Program-made: the position numbers and the translations under genes
NCBI GenBank assembly: GCA_944322695.1
Contig: CALUPQ010000054.1
Coordinates: forward strand, 1-32,875
Length of the DNA stretch: 32,875 nucleotides
Direction: 5' to 3'
Source of the DNA: an uncultured Mailhella sp.
GTDB lineage: Bacteria; Desulfobacterota; Desulfovibrionia; Desulfovibrionales; Desulfovibrionaceae
Shown here: positions 14,145 through 23,302 of the stretch, one piece after another
Layout: each line of letters opens with the position of its first letter
How positions within the stretch are numbered: the first letter of the stretch is position 1
Notes under the pieces: generated by a model
What the model was told of the DNA's origin: nothing
Seen by the model: the letters and a program-made list of their open reading frames with translations, nothing else
Databases searched by the model: none

Positions 14145-17126
14145 ATGGACCACTACGACTTTTCCTCTCTCTGCGTAAACTCCGCTCTGACCCCCTTCGG
14201 AAAGCTTGCGCTGCTCTGCTTCTGTCTTCCAGAAGGCATAACGTCCGAGGATGCCTGCCGGATTCTGCGTATCGGAAGCGAAACTCTGAAGGAACTGCCC
14301 GACAGGTATTTCACGATGCAGGAAGGGGAGAGCATCCTGTGCCGGCGGGAAAACGTCGGCCCCATTCTGCGCAGCCTTGCCGTGATGGCGGACAACGGTC
14401 AGGAAAGCCTGAGCCTCTCGCTTGCGGCCGCCTTTTACCGGGACGATGCCGAAGCCGAGCAGCGGTTCTGCCGGGCGGCTGCGCGGGCCTTTTCCTCCTC
14501 GCTGCACCTTGCGGAAAAGAAGGTGCTGGCCGCCGTTCTCATCTTCGTGCTCACCAGGCGCCGTTTCGTTCTCAAGGATATCGCCGGGTGCGGAAGTTTT
14601 GTTTCCTTCATGACCGGCATTGCGCCGCGGCTGCTCTCCTACGGCGAGCTCGGGAGCTTCAGAACGCTTCTTTTCAAGGCGAAGGGCCTGGCTTTTGCCA
14701 TAGGCAACGACAAGGCCTATTCCTTTCTTCATTTCGCCATACAGTGCGTCCGCCTGCCGCTGGAATACGCGCAGGGCAAAACCTTCGACGGGCATTTCGT
14801 GGAAGAGAGCTTCTGGCAGCTCAGAAAGTTTCACGACTCCTCGCTGCACCTGATATCGTCATCGTTTCTCAGCCATTTCTACATCCTTACCGGAAAGTAC
14901 TTCAACGCCATCAACATCTGGAGACTGAACACGCTTCTGGATGCGGAAGGCATGGCGAAGGACGACGTCGTCATGGAAAACGCCTTCATCGGCGCCATGA
15001 TGACCTGCCAGTATGCGCTTGCCCTGGACATCGTTTCGTCTGCCGGAGCCCCGTCGAGCCTGCCCCTCGGGGAAATTGCCGGACTGTACTGCTCCGGCTG
15101 GAAGAAGGGCATACCTTCCGGGAAGCTGAAGGATTATTCTCCGAACGTGTTTCTCGCGCTTGCCCATGCTCTGTCGAAAAGGTATGACCTCGCCGCGGAA
15201 ACGCTCGGCCGCATCCGCATCAGGCCCGAATACTTCCTCAGATATCCGTTTCTGGCGGAAATGCTTTTCCAGCTGGAGCGGGAAGGCTTTCCCATTTTTT
15301 CGGACCGGGACTGGGAGGAGGAGTTCCGGCGGGCGAGAAACGCCTCGAATACCGTGCTCAGGGCCGTCTTTCTCAGAATATCGGCGGGCAGGATGCTCCT
15401 TTCCCTGCAGAGGGACGATGCGGCCATCGTTTCCCGCCTGCGTCACAGTCTGAACATTCTGCAGGGGAATCTTGCTCCGCTGGAGACGGCGCGGACCTGT
15501 CTGGTTCTGTCGAAGGTGCTGAGGATGACGGAGCGGCCGTCCGAAGCGGAGGCCCTTGAAAGGAAGGCCGCCGAAATCATCCGCGTCTTTTTTCCGCCCC
15601 TGTGGCCGGAAGACCTGGCGCTGCCTTCCGTTTCCGACGCTTCCGCCATGATGCCCCATTTCCCCTATTTTCTTCTCTTTCAGGCGCTGCTCGAGCTGAA
15701 CTGTCGGCAGCTCATCAAAAGCGCGCCTCTATTCTTCAACGGTATTCTTTCCGCCTTCATGACGGCTTTCGGCGCTCTTCAGGGGTATGTCATACAGGAA
15801 AAGGAGAAAAAAAGAGAATGCATCGCCGTTTCCGCAGGATGCCGGTATGACGGAAAGGCGGACACGGCTCTTCCCGAAGGAGAGTTCTGCCGCATCGTCG
15901 AGGGAAGGGACAATCCGGGGGGCCTGTCGCAGATTATGCTGAAAGTCGTCGACGACGAAAGAGAGTCGTTTGTCCTGTCCATCTTCGGGCATTTCGGCGG
16001 CCCCATACTTCAGATTCTGGACAGGAGCATGTGCGAGCTGCTGGCCAGTCAGATTCTTTCGGAAATCGGGAACTATCAGCGCAAGCAGCAGACCCATTCC
16101 CACAGCCTTCTCCGCTCTCCCGTCTATATGGCGCAGCCCGGAGACGGCGCCATCTTTTTCCGCAGCCCGGAAATGAAGGAGCTCATAAAGACCATAGACG
16201 CGCTCGCGCCGAGCGAGGCCTCCATTCTTCTCATCGGGGAAAGCGGCGTGGGAAAGGAGCGGCTGGCGCGGAGAATACACGACCAGAGCGGCCGGAGCGG
16301 GGAATTCATTCCCGTCAACCTCGCCTCCATCCCTTCGTCCCTGTTCGAAAGCGAATGCCTTGGATATGAGAAAGGCAGCTTCACAGGCGCGGTCGGCCCC
16401 AAGAAGGGGCTGTTCGAACTTGCCGACAACGGCACGCTTTTTCTCGACGAAATCGCGGACGTGCCCATGGACATACAGGTGAAGCTGCTGCGCATACTTC
16501 AGGAAAAGGCGTTCCGGCACGTGGGCGGCATCAAGCAGATTCATTCCCGTTTCCGTCTCGTGGCGGCGACGAACGCGAATCTTGAGAAGGCCGTGGCCGA
16601 GGGAAAGCTGAGGGCCGATTTGTATTTCAGGCTCAACACCATTTCTCTGTCCGTGCCGCCCCTGAGAAAGAGGCGTGGGGACATTCTTTTTCTTGCCGAC
16701 ATATTCCTCGGGCAGTTCTGCCAGCAGTACGGGAAAAAGAGGCGGGTGCTCACGGACAGGGAGACGGAAAGCCTGCTCGCCATGCCGTGGCCGGGAAACG
16801 TCCGGGAGCTCATGCACTTCATGGAGCGTCTGGTGCTGCTCGGGGATTTTCAGCGCGCCAAATCCACCGGGGCGGTGCATCCCGGGGATTTTCCGCCGGA
16901 AGGGAACCGACCCGAAGAACCTGCGGACCGGCCGGAGCTTTCCGGTTTCGCCCTGTCGCAGGAAGACGGCATCATTCCCCTGTCGGACTTGGAGGCGCGG
17001 TACTTTACCTTCGTTTACCGGCAGAAGAACGGCAAGGTGACGGGCAGAAACGGCATTGCGCAGGCTCTCGGCATTTCGGACCATACGGCCTTCAACTGGA
17101 TAAAGAAGCTGAACCTGGCACGGTAG
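14145..17126 (+). CDS. Sigma-54-dependent transcription activator with a large helical N-terminal domain
   Basis: The protein has 993 residues. Roughly 1-520 is a long alpha-helical, TPR-like region unlike the usual receiver or PAS input. About 530-640 resembles a GAF-type sensor (FNGILSAFMTAFGALQGYVIQE through SMCELLASQILSEIG). The AAA+ domain (about 675-895) has Walker A GESGVGKE (about 698-705), the sigma-54 contact loop written GSFTGA (about 744-749) rather than GAFTGA, Walker B LFLDEI (about 766-771), and the arginine-rich PPLRKRRGDI and WPGNVREL. A Fis-type helix-turn-helix (GIAQALGISDHTAFNWIKK) closes the protein. It is divergent from an operon with a good -24/-12 promoter and almost certainly activates it on sensing the substrate. 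The start has only a weak GAGA upstream; no better in-frame start is visible. Confidence 0.93.
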   Translation: MDHYDFSSLCVNSALTPFGKLALLCFCLPEGITSEDACRILRIGSETLKELPDRYFTMQEGESILCRRENVGPILRSLAVMADNGQESLSLSLAAAFYRDDAEAEQRFCRAAARAFSSSLHLAEKKVLAAVLIFVLTRRRFVLKDIAGCGSFVSFMTGIAPRLLSYGELGSFRTLLFKAKGLAFAIGNDKAYSFLHFAIQCVRLPLEYAQGKTFDGHFVEESFWQLRKFHDSSLHLISSSFLSHFYILTGKYFNAINIWRLNTLLDAEGMAKDDVVMENAFIGAMMTCQYALALDIVSSAGAPSSLPLGEIAGLYCSGWKKGIPSGKLKDYSPNVFLALAHALSKRYDLAAETLGRIRIRPEYFLRYPFLAEMLFQLEREGFPIFSDRDWEEEFRRARNASNTVLRAVFLRISAGRMLLSLQRDDAAIVSRLRHSLNILQGNLAPLETARTCLVLSKVLRMTERPSEAEALERKAAEIIRVFFPPLWPEDLALPSVSDASAMMPHFPYFLLFQALLELNCRQLIKSAPLFFNGILSAFMTAFGALQGYVIQEKEKKRECIAVSAGCRYDGKADTALPEGEFCRIVEGRDNPGGLSQIMLKVVDDERESFVLSIFGHFGGPILQILDRSMCELLASQILSEIGNYQRKQQTHSHSLLRSPVYMAQPGDGAIFFRSPEMKELIKTIDALAPSEASILLIGESGVGKERLARRIHDQSGRSGEFIPVNLASIPSSLFESECLGYEKGSFTGAVGPKKGLFELADNGTLFLDEIADVPMDIQVKLLRILQEKAFRHVGGIKQIHSRFRLVAATNANLEKAVAEGKLRADLYFRLNTISLSVPPLRKRRGDILFLADIFLGQFCQQYGKKRRVLTDRETESLLAMPWPGNVRELMHFMERLVLLGDFQRAKSTGAVHPGDFPPEGNRPEEPADRPELSGFALSQEDGIIPLSDLEARYFTFVYRQKNGKVTGRNGIAQALGISDHTAFNWIKKLNLAR

Positions 17127-17741
17127 CCGGGGCAAGCGCCGTCGTCGGAGCGTTTCGGGACGAGGAGTATCGGACAGGAAGGCGGACGGGCATGACCTTT
17201 GCCCGTGCCGGTACGCGGACCCCGTTCCGGTTCAACGGGGAAAGGGCGTGGGGATGACGGCTGCCGGGAAAGAAGCGTCCGTGGGTTCGCGCCGCGGGGA
17301 GGGGCTTCCTCCTGTTTTCCGGGCTGGAAGGCCCGGCCGCGGATGGACACTTCCGGGAACATTTTCGGCTGTCCGGAGACTTTGGAAAGGCTTTGGGAAC
17401 GCTCTTCGTCGCGCATCATGGCGGAAGGCGGAGCAGCCGGAGAATGGGGGCTTGGTTTTTTCCGTGGCGGCACTTTTTTGAAGGTTTTTCCAGAAACCGT
17501 CATGGGCGGAAAAGTGTCCCCTCTTGGGAAATCCGCAGAGGAGAAAGAAGGCTCTGTTCCGGGGAACAGAGCCTTCTGATGGTCATCGAGCCGCGTCTAT
17601 GGGCGTTGTCGTTTCCTGTTTCGAAAGAAAGGTATGCCCCTGTAGCCGTTCTCAGAAAAAGGGCGGATGCCTGCCATGCCGGGCGTCCCGGAGTCTGCCC
17701 CTGTTTGCGGGAAGGCGCGGCCTTTTCCGGCATGACGGGAA
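17127..17741. other. Gene-free stretch between convergent genes, with several inverted repeats
   Basis: About 615 GC-rich bases lie between the activator and the YidC-sulfatase gene, which converge. No ORF here has a supported start. Visible dyads are CCCCGTT/AACGGGG (about 17220-17240), GGAGG/CCTCC (about 17296-17311), CCGGGC/GCCCGG (about 17321-17338) and the long hairpin at 17546-17577. Confidence 0.6.
17546..17577 (-). terminator. Perfect hairpin ending the TagD-to-YidC/LtaS operon
   Basis: AGAAGGCTCTGTTCC (17546-17560) pairs with GGAACAGAGCCTTCT (17563-17577), a 15-bp perfect stem with a minimal loop. In the minus direction it is followed by TTCTCC, a poor T-run. It lies 165 bases beyond the stop of the last operon gene and is the best candidate for its terminator. 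A converging plus-strand message from the activator gene could also end here. Confidence 0.6.
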
Positions 17742-20384
17742 TTACTGCACCTTTATCCAGCTCTTCTTGTCGTACAGCGGCCCCTGGATGTTGTACACTT
17801 CGTGCAGGACGAATTTGTTGTCCTGGTGGCGTGCTCTGTTGATGTCGCCGCTCACGTGGTGGCGCTTGCGGTTTTTGTCCGCCCACGGCGTACGGATGTC
17901 CTCTTTTTGGGCGGCGAGGGCGTTGTCGATGATGACGGGCACGTCCCAGTTGGCCATGAGGCTCGTGGTGTCCGTGCGCGCGGGGCCGCGCTCACCGGCT
18001 TCCTTCACCAGCAGCAGGCCGTGAAGGTGCACGGAAGGCAGTCTTCCCCAGAGCTTGAAGATTTCCGCGCTGTCGCCGCGGCCGTGGTCGGAGACGATGA
18101 TAATCTGCGTGTTGTCGTACACGCCCTGTTCCTTCATCCAGTCGAACCAGCGAATCAGGGACCTGAGGGCGAAGCCTTCGGCGCGCAGGTGATGCGGGGA
18201 GAGACCGTTGTTGGCGGGGTCGCGGGTGGCGTTCGTGCCGCTGTCGCTGGTGGGCAGGCCGTTGTCGTCCAGGCCCCACGGCACGTGGGTGAGCAGGTTG
18301 GACATGAAGATGAAGGCGTTTTCGTCCGTGTCCGAAATCTGTGAGGCTTCGGGCAGCACGTCCAGCGAGGCGAGGCATTTCAGCGAGTGGCGGATGGAGT
18401 GGCTGGCGATGGACACGGCGTTCATCCAGCGTCCGTTGCGGTAGATTTTTTTCTTGACGGACAGCGGCGCGATGTTGAACAGGCCCACGGCCGTGAGGAC
18501 TCTGTCCTGCTCGTTGACTTCGGGATAGACGAAGTTGTGCTTTTTCGCCCAGTACTTTCCGGCTCCGGGCCAGATGTCGTCGCCTGAAAGGAAGACGGCC
18601 TTCGGCTCTTCCTTCAGCATGGGAGCGACGAGGGCGGGGCGGAGCGCTTCGCCGTTGTGCACGGACAGCCTGAAGTTTTCGTCCTGAAGATGGCGGAAGA
18701 AGTTTCCGTAGGCGGCGTTTATCTTTTCTTCGAGGGAGCGGGTGGCGTCCTCGTTCAGCGCCACGGGATGGCATTCCTCGCCGCCGAGTATGCCGGGCTT
18801 GCCGAAGATGGTGGAGGTGCCGGCCGTCACGGTGTCCTCATACCAGGTGAAACCGTCGAGGCCGGTCTTCAGGTCGGGGTATTTTTCGAAAAGCTGCGCC
18901 ATGTTGCCGCCGGTGAACATGTCGAGCATCACGACGAGAACGTTCTTTCCGTTCCTGCTGAACGTGTAGAAGTCCTTCATGTACTGCGGCGGCGCGGAGT
19001 CCTCGTCCTGCGCGGGAGGAGTGTTCTGGGCGATGAAGTCCAGCGTTTCCCTGGCGGAAGTGTAGTGTATGCCCGTCATGACGACGAGTATGGTAAGGGT
19101 TGCATAGACCACGCTTTTGAGCACGGCCGTTTTGCGGAATTTCACGAGGGCGAGGAAGGCGGCGATGATGGCCGCAATCACGGCGATGTCGATATAGACG
19201 TTGTACCAGCGGTACAAAGGTTCCGGCCTCTGCAGAATAAGGGCGTCCAGCGCGCCGAAGTCGGGCGCGAGCAGGAAGGAGAAGCAGAGCGCCGCAAAGC
19301 CGAGCACCGTGAAGAGCGCGCCGAGGACCCAGCGCAGGGGGCCGCTCAGAACTCCCACGATGTAGAGAAGCAGGGTGAGCATGAACAGGATGCCGAGCCG
19401 CTCTCCGGTGAACTCCACCACCGGGGTGGAAAACACGGCCGGGTCGGAGCTGTACACCGCAAACGGGCAATAGACCATGAGCAGCATGGCGATGAGCGTG
19501 GTCATGGGCAGGTACAGTTCGGCCAGCACGGCCTTCTGCGAAGAGGGCAGGAAGGCGTTCCATGCGGCGGATGCCTTATGCCAGTTCACAAGGCGGAAGG
19601 GAAAGACGCCGCCCAGGCGGACGAGCACGGAGGAAACGGCCGAGCCTGCGCGCGTGAGAAGCCGGTTTCTGGAGGCGGCGAGCCTGCGCATGGCGCCTGT
19701 CCAGCCCGGACGCTTCATCCAGTCCTTCTCCACGATGTTCTTGCCAAGGGAATAGACGTTGTTCAGCGTCCAGTAAAAGGTGAGGGCGGCGGGAGAATTG
19801 TACAGCAGCACGAGAAAAAGCGCCGCCATGCCGTAGAGCTGCACCTTGTCCCGTCGGGAAAGGCCGTGGGTGTAGAAGAAGGCCGAGACCAGGTTGATGA
19901 CGGTCATCAGGATGGGCAGAACGTTGACGGTCACGTTCCCGATGCTGAAGAGCTCGTCCGGAGCGCCGAGGTCGCGGATGGGGCCGAAAGTCACGCCGTG
20001 CAGCACTTCCATGTGGGACAGAAGGTGATAGGCGGCGAAGAAGAAGGGCACCTGCAGAAGCACGCCCACGCTGGCCCGCAGGGTCATGAACTGGCTGTAG
20101 CCGTGCTGGCGGTACAGCGTGGAGAGCATGGCGAAGCGCTCCTGCCCCTTGAAGACCGAGCGAATCATGTTTTCCATGGGAGCCATGCGGGCCTTCAGGG
20201 CGCGTTCCTCTTCCTGCCAGCCTTCCACCTTGTTGTAGATGGGCAGAATGACGGTATTGACGGCGAGGCTCATGAGAATGAGGGCGAGGCCGAAGGAATG
20301 CGTGGTGTAGAAGCCCCAGTTCAGAATGGTCTGCATGAAGAATTCAAGCGGGGCTATGCAGATGAGGTACAGAAATTCAAGCAT
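17742..20384 (-). CDS. Fusion of a YidC/Oxa1-like domain with an LtaS/EptA-like sulfatase-fold transferase
   Basis: The protein has 880 residues. Residues 1-230 follow the YidC core: GFYTTHSFGLALILMSLAVNTVILPIYNKVEG, the cytoplasmic loop with LSTLYRQHGYSQFMTLRASVGVLLQVPFFFAAYHLL, then the helices containing NSPAALTFYWTLNNVYSLGKN. The groove arginine needed by YidC insertases (Arg366 in E. coli) aligns with Asn43, so insertase activity is doubtful. Five or so further TM helices follow (about 285-450). From about 478 to the end is an alkaline-phosphatase-superfamily domain: LVVMLDMF (metal Asp, about 486), GTSTIFGKPGILGG (nucleophile Thr, about 525) and SDHGRGDS (metal Asp-His, about 765). Such domains in LtaS and EptA transfer phospho-alcohol groups on the outer face of the membrane. 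ATG 20384 lies 3 bases after the previous stop. Confidence 0.88.
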   Translation of the reverse strand: MLEFLYLICIAPLEFFMQTILNWGFYTTHSFGLALILMSLAVNTVILPIYNKVEGWQEEERALKARMAPMENMIRSVFKGQERFAMLSTLYRQHGYSQFMTLRASVGVLLQVPFFFAAYHLLSHMEVLHGVTFGPIRDLGAPDELFSIGNVTVNVLPILMTVINLVSAFFYTHGLSRRDKVQLYGMAALFLVLLYNSPAALTFYWTLNNVYSLGKNIVEKDWMKRPGWTGAMRRLAASRNRLLTRAGSAVSSVLVRLGGVFPFRLVNWHKASAAWNAFLPSSQKAVLAELYLPMTTLIAMLLMVYCPFAVYSSDPAVFSTPVVEFTGERLGILFMLTLLLYIVGVLSGPLRWVLGALFTVLGFAALCFSFLLAPDFGALDALILQRPEPLYRWYNVYIDIAVIAAIIAAFLALVKFRKTAVLKSVVYATLTILVVMTGIHYTSARETLDFIAQNTPPAQDEDSAPPQYMKDFYTFSRNGKNVLVVMLDMFTGGNMAQLFEKYPDLKTGLDGFTWYEDTVTAGTSTIFGKPGILGGEECHPVALNEDATRSLEEKINAAYGNFFRHLQDENFRLSVHNGEALRPALVAPMLKEEPKAVFLSGDDIWPGAGKYWAKKHNFVYPEVNEQDRVLTAVGLFNIAPLSVKKKIYRNGRWMNAVSIASHSIRHSLKCLASLDVLPEASQISDTDENAFIFMSNLLTHVPWGLDDNGLPTSDSGTNATRDPANNGLSPHHLRAEGFALRSLIRWFDWMKEQGVYDNTQIIIVSDHGRGDSAEIFKLWGRLPSVHLHGLLLVKEAGERGPARTDTTSLMANWDVPVIIDNALAAQKEDIRTPWADKNRKRHHVSGDINRARHQDNKFVLHEVYNIQGPLYDKKSWIKVQ

Positions 20385-20387
20385 GGC

Positions 20388-21671
20388 TTATTCCCCGGCA
20401 GAGGCTATGGTCAGGATGGCGTCGGTCACGGGTTTCGCGGCGTGGCCGAAGTTTGCGACGTTTTCGCGGCGGAGCGTCAGGATGCGGTCGGCAAAGTCGC
20501 CGTCGGAGGTCAGTTCTCCGATGATGCCGGGAAGGCGGTCGAGCTCGGCCGCGCTCACCTGCCGCCCCAGCTTCTTCACGGTTTCCGCCTCCCACGCGGG
20601 ATGGGAAAGGCTGAAGCCGTCGAAGCCGCGCATGTCGGATTCATATTGAAGCGTGATGACGGGCCGCAGGAAGATGAAGGCGAAGTCGAAGATGACGCCG
20701 GAGAAGTCCGAGACCATGATTTCGGCACGGCTAAGAGAAGCGAATCCGTCGGGGTTGCAATCCCATTCGATGTTCGGATACGCGGAGAGTTCCTCCTGCA
20801 GGCGCTGCATGAGCGCCTTTTCCGAAATGAAGCTCTGCGGATGCGGGCGCAGGATGACCTTGTAGCCCGCTTCGGCGAGATGGCGGGGCACGGCGGAGCC
20901 GTGGCGGGTGAGCATGCCGTTTCTGCCCCAGGAAGGCGCGACGAGCACGCAGCCTTTTTCCGCCTGAATGTTTTCCCTCTCCTTCCGGGCGACGAGCAAG
21001 TCCATGTACGGGCAGCCGACGACGGGCAGCTCTTTCGGCGTGGTGCCGCGCGAGGCTTCCAGCGCGCGCAGGGACTTGACCTGATAGGGGCCGCTGCAGA
21101 GCACGGCGTCGTAGTAGTCGAAGGCGAAGAGCTTGTAGGAATGGATGTCGGTGAGGGAGTGCACCACGTGGACGTACTTCTTGACGCCTTTGGAGCGGCG
21201 GATTTGCAGAACGTCTATGCCGGGCGTGGTGAGCACGAGGGCGTCCGCTTCAAGAAAGTTCAGCGTGGTGTAGGCCGTGTTGCCGGTGCCGATGTAGCGG
21301 CAGGTGATGCACTCGGGAAGGGTTGCGCTGAAGCAGGGGTCGTTTTCCGTGGAGGTGAGGTATTCCACGCTTTCGCCGCGGCGTCCCAGTTCTTCGAGCA
21401 GGGGACGGAACGTGCCCCAGTAGTTGGCGGATTCGCCGTAGATGGCGATGTGCTTGCGCTCCAGCAGCCTGCTTTTGCCCGTGGCCTTGAAAAGAAGCGT
21501 GCGGAACAGGGTGGGAATCTTGCGCACGACGAAGTACGCCGTGGACAGCAGGCCGATGAACACGGAAAGAAGCATGCTGCCCGTGCCCGGGTCGAGATAG
21601 GCATAGGCGGGGGTGGGGCTTGCCAGAAGAAGCAGACCTGCCGCAAGGGCAAGGTTGAGAACGTATTTCAT
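20388..21671 (-). CDS. CDP-glycerol glycerophosphotransferase family protein (TagF/TagB-like)
   Basis: This 427-residue protein has an N-terminal signal or anchor (MKYVLNLALAAGLLLLASP), then the motif YLDPGTGSMLLS with a second hydrophobic helix (about 26-50), which is often seen in surface-polysaccharide proteins. The rest matches the CDP-glycerol:poly(glycerophosphate) transferase family: IAIYGESANYWGTFRPLLEEL, HVVHSLTD, VLCSGPYQ, VLVAPSWGRNGML, VILRPHPQS and EIMVSDFSGVIFDFAFI. The last three form the conserved nucleotide and phosphate-handling region of TagF. It should transfer a phospho-alcohol unit from a CDP-activated donor to a glycan or lipid at the cytoplasmic face. The donor could come from the TagD-like enzyme encoded at the operon start. 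ATG 21671 has GAGAGG upstream; the previous gene ends 9 bases earlier. Confidence 0.88.
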   Translation of the reverse strand: MKYVLNLALAAGLLLLASPTPAYAYLDPGTGSMLLSVFIGLLSTAYFVVRKIPTLFRTLLFKATGKSRLLERKHIAIYGESANYWGTFRPLLEELGRRGESVEYLTSTENDPCFSATLPECITCRYIGTGNTAYTTLNFLEADALVLTTPGIDVLQIRRSKGVKKYVHVVHSLTDIHSYKLFAFDYYDAVLCSGPYQVKSLRALEASRGTTPKELPVVGCPYMDLLVARKERENIQAEKGCVLVAPSWGRNGMLTRHGSAVPRHLAEAGYKVILRPHPQSFISEKALMQRLQEELSAYPNIEWDCNPDGFASLSRAEIMVSDFSGVIFDFAFIFLRPVITLQYESDMRGFDGFSLSHPAWEAETVKKLGRQVSAAELDRLPGIIGELTSDGDFADRILTLRRENVANFGHAAKPVTDAILTIASAGE

Positions 21672-21680
21672 TCGAACCTC

Positions 21681-23300
21681 TCAGCGGGAGACGATTTTCT
21701 TGTAGAGAACGTGGAGCACGCCCGCTCCGGCGGTGACGGCCAGCACCAGGGTGTTCATGGCGGCGGCGGAGCCGAGGTATCCCGAATCGTACATGTTGAC
21801 GATGGAGATGGCGGCGACGGTGTATTTGCCCCCGCACAGGAAGGCCATGGAGGAGACCGTGGTCATGGCGTTGATGAAAAGATAGAAGAACACGTCGGAA
21901 AGGGGCAGGCGGCACTGCGGCACGACCACGCGCAGGGCGGTTTTCCATGCGGGAACGCCCATGCTTCGCCCGGCCTTTTCATAGTTGTCGTCCACTTTGG
22001 CAAGAGCGGACACGCACGTCAGGTGCGCGACCGTGGAGAAGTGCACGATGGTGTTGATGACGAGGATGGCGAAGCTGTCGTACAGAAAGGAAAAGGGGCC
22101 GCTGTTGAAGGCGAAGATGTAGGCAAGGCCGAGCACGAGGCCCGGCAGGCTCAGCGGCAGAAGCAGCAGAAGGCGGTACAGTCTTTTCAGCGCTGCCGGA
22201 ATCTGCCCGCGTTCCACGAGGTAGGCTCCGGTGTAGAGAAGAGCGGTGCCGAACACGGCCACGCACAGGGCCATGGCGACCGAAGTGCCGAGCGAGGAGA
22301 GGCTGTAGCCCGCCTCCTCGAAGAAGTAGTTGTCCGGCACGAGCGTCATGTCGTAGGGCCAGAAGGCCGTGAACGAGGCGAACACCACCACGGCGATGGA
22401 GGCCATGGGCAGAAGCAGTATGCCCCAGCAGACGACGCCGAAAAGAGGGGAGCTTTTCTGCTCCACGTCGGAAACCGGTCTTGCGTTCTGCACGCGCAGT
22501 CTTGCGTGGGCGCGGCGCGCCCATGCGTCAAGGGTGAGGGTAAGAACGGTGGGAGCCATGAGCACGAGGCTGATGAGGGCGCCCATGGTGAAGTTCTGCT
22601 GACCGATGACCTGCGAGAAGATTTCCGTGGACAGCACGGAGTAGTCGCCGCCGAGCACTTTGGGAACACCGAAGTCCGTTATGGAGAGAGTGAACACCAC
22701 GAAGGACGCGTTGATGATGCCGTAGCGGGCGTTCGGCAGCGTGACGGTCGTGAACTTGCGCCACGGCCCGGCGCCAAGGCAGGCGGAGGCCATGTAGAGA
22801 CGGCTGTCCACGCTGCGCAGGGAGGTGAGGAGCAGCAGCGTGGCATGCGGCAGGGTGAAGACCGCGTTGCCGAGCACTATGCCGAGCGGGCCGTACAGCT
22901 CCTGCCCGCAGAGCAGAAAGCGCGCGATGCCCTGCGCTCCGAAAAGATAGACGAAGCCGATGGCCGGAAGCAGCGACGGCACGAAGAGCGGAAGCAGCAC
23001 CAGAAGACCGCAGATTCTGCGCCCGGAAAAGCGGGTATGCGTCAGCCCGTAGGCCAGAAGGAACGCCGCGGGAACCACGAGCGCGGTGACCGTGGTGCTG
23101 ATGGTCAGGGAGTGGACGAAGGAAGAGAACAGGCCCGGAGAGTGGAGGTACTCCAGAAAATTGGCCGCCCCGACGAAGTTGCCTTCCGCATCGGAAACGC
23201 TCCGCACAAGGAGCATGTACAGCGGATAGATGAGCGCCGGAAAAAGGAGGCACAAGAGAAGAATCTGGAGCAGCACGCCCCGCGGGGAAGGTCTGCTCAT
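21681..23300 (-). CDS. ABC importer double permease (PhnU-PhnV-like, 2-aminoethylphosphonate/iron type)
   Basis: This 539-residue inner-membrane protein has two binding-protein-dependent permease halves fused in one chain, about twelve TM helices. The two cytoplasmic coupling loops are visible as ASACLGAGPWRKFTTVTLPNARYGI in the first half and AGRSMGVPAWKTALRVVVPQC in the second. This fused layout is usual in the iron(III) and 2-aminoethylphosphonate importer family. I start at ATG 23300 (GGAGA 8 bases upstream), which leaves 2 bases after the ATPase stop. The longer frame to 23489 overlaps that gene and has no support. It works with the ATPase and binding protein encoded upstream. Confidence 0.9.
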   Translation of the reverse strand: MSRPSPRGVLLQILLLCLLFPALIYPLYMLLVRSVSDAEGNFVGAANFLEYLHSPGLFSSFVHSLTISTTVTALVVPAAFLLAYGLTHTRFSGRRICGLLVLLPLFVPSLLPAIGFVYLFGAQGIARFLLCGQELYGPLGIVLGNAVFTLPHATLLLLTSLRSVDSRLYMASACLGAGPWRKFTTVTLPNARYGIINASFVVFTLSITDFGVPKVLGGDYSVLSTEIFSQVIGQQNFTMGALISLVLMAPTVLTLTLDAWARRAHARLRVQNARPVSDVEQKSSPLFGVVCWGILLLPMASIAVVVFASFTAFWPYDMTLVPDNYFFEEAGYSLSSLGTSVAMALCVAVFGTALLYTGAYLVERGQIPAALKRLYRLLLLLPLSLPGLVLGLAYIFAFNSGPFSFLYDSFAILVINTIVHFSTVAHLTCVSALAKVDDNYEKAGRSMGVPAWKTALRVVVPQCRLPLSDVFFYLFINAMTTVSSMAFLCGGKYTVAAISIVNMYDSGYLGSAAAMNTLVLAVTAGAGVLHVLYKKIVSR

Positions 23301-23302
23301 GG

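Noticed and set aside
15729..17135. A 468-codon minus-strand frame
   Set aside because: Antisense to the AAA+ domain of the sigma-54 activator; no motifs.
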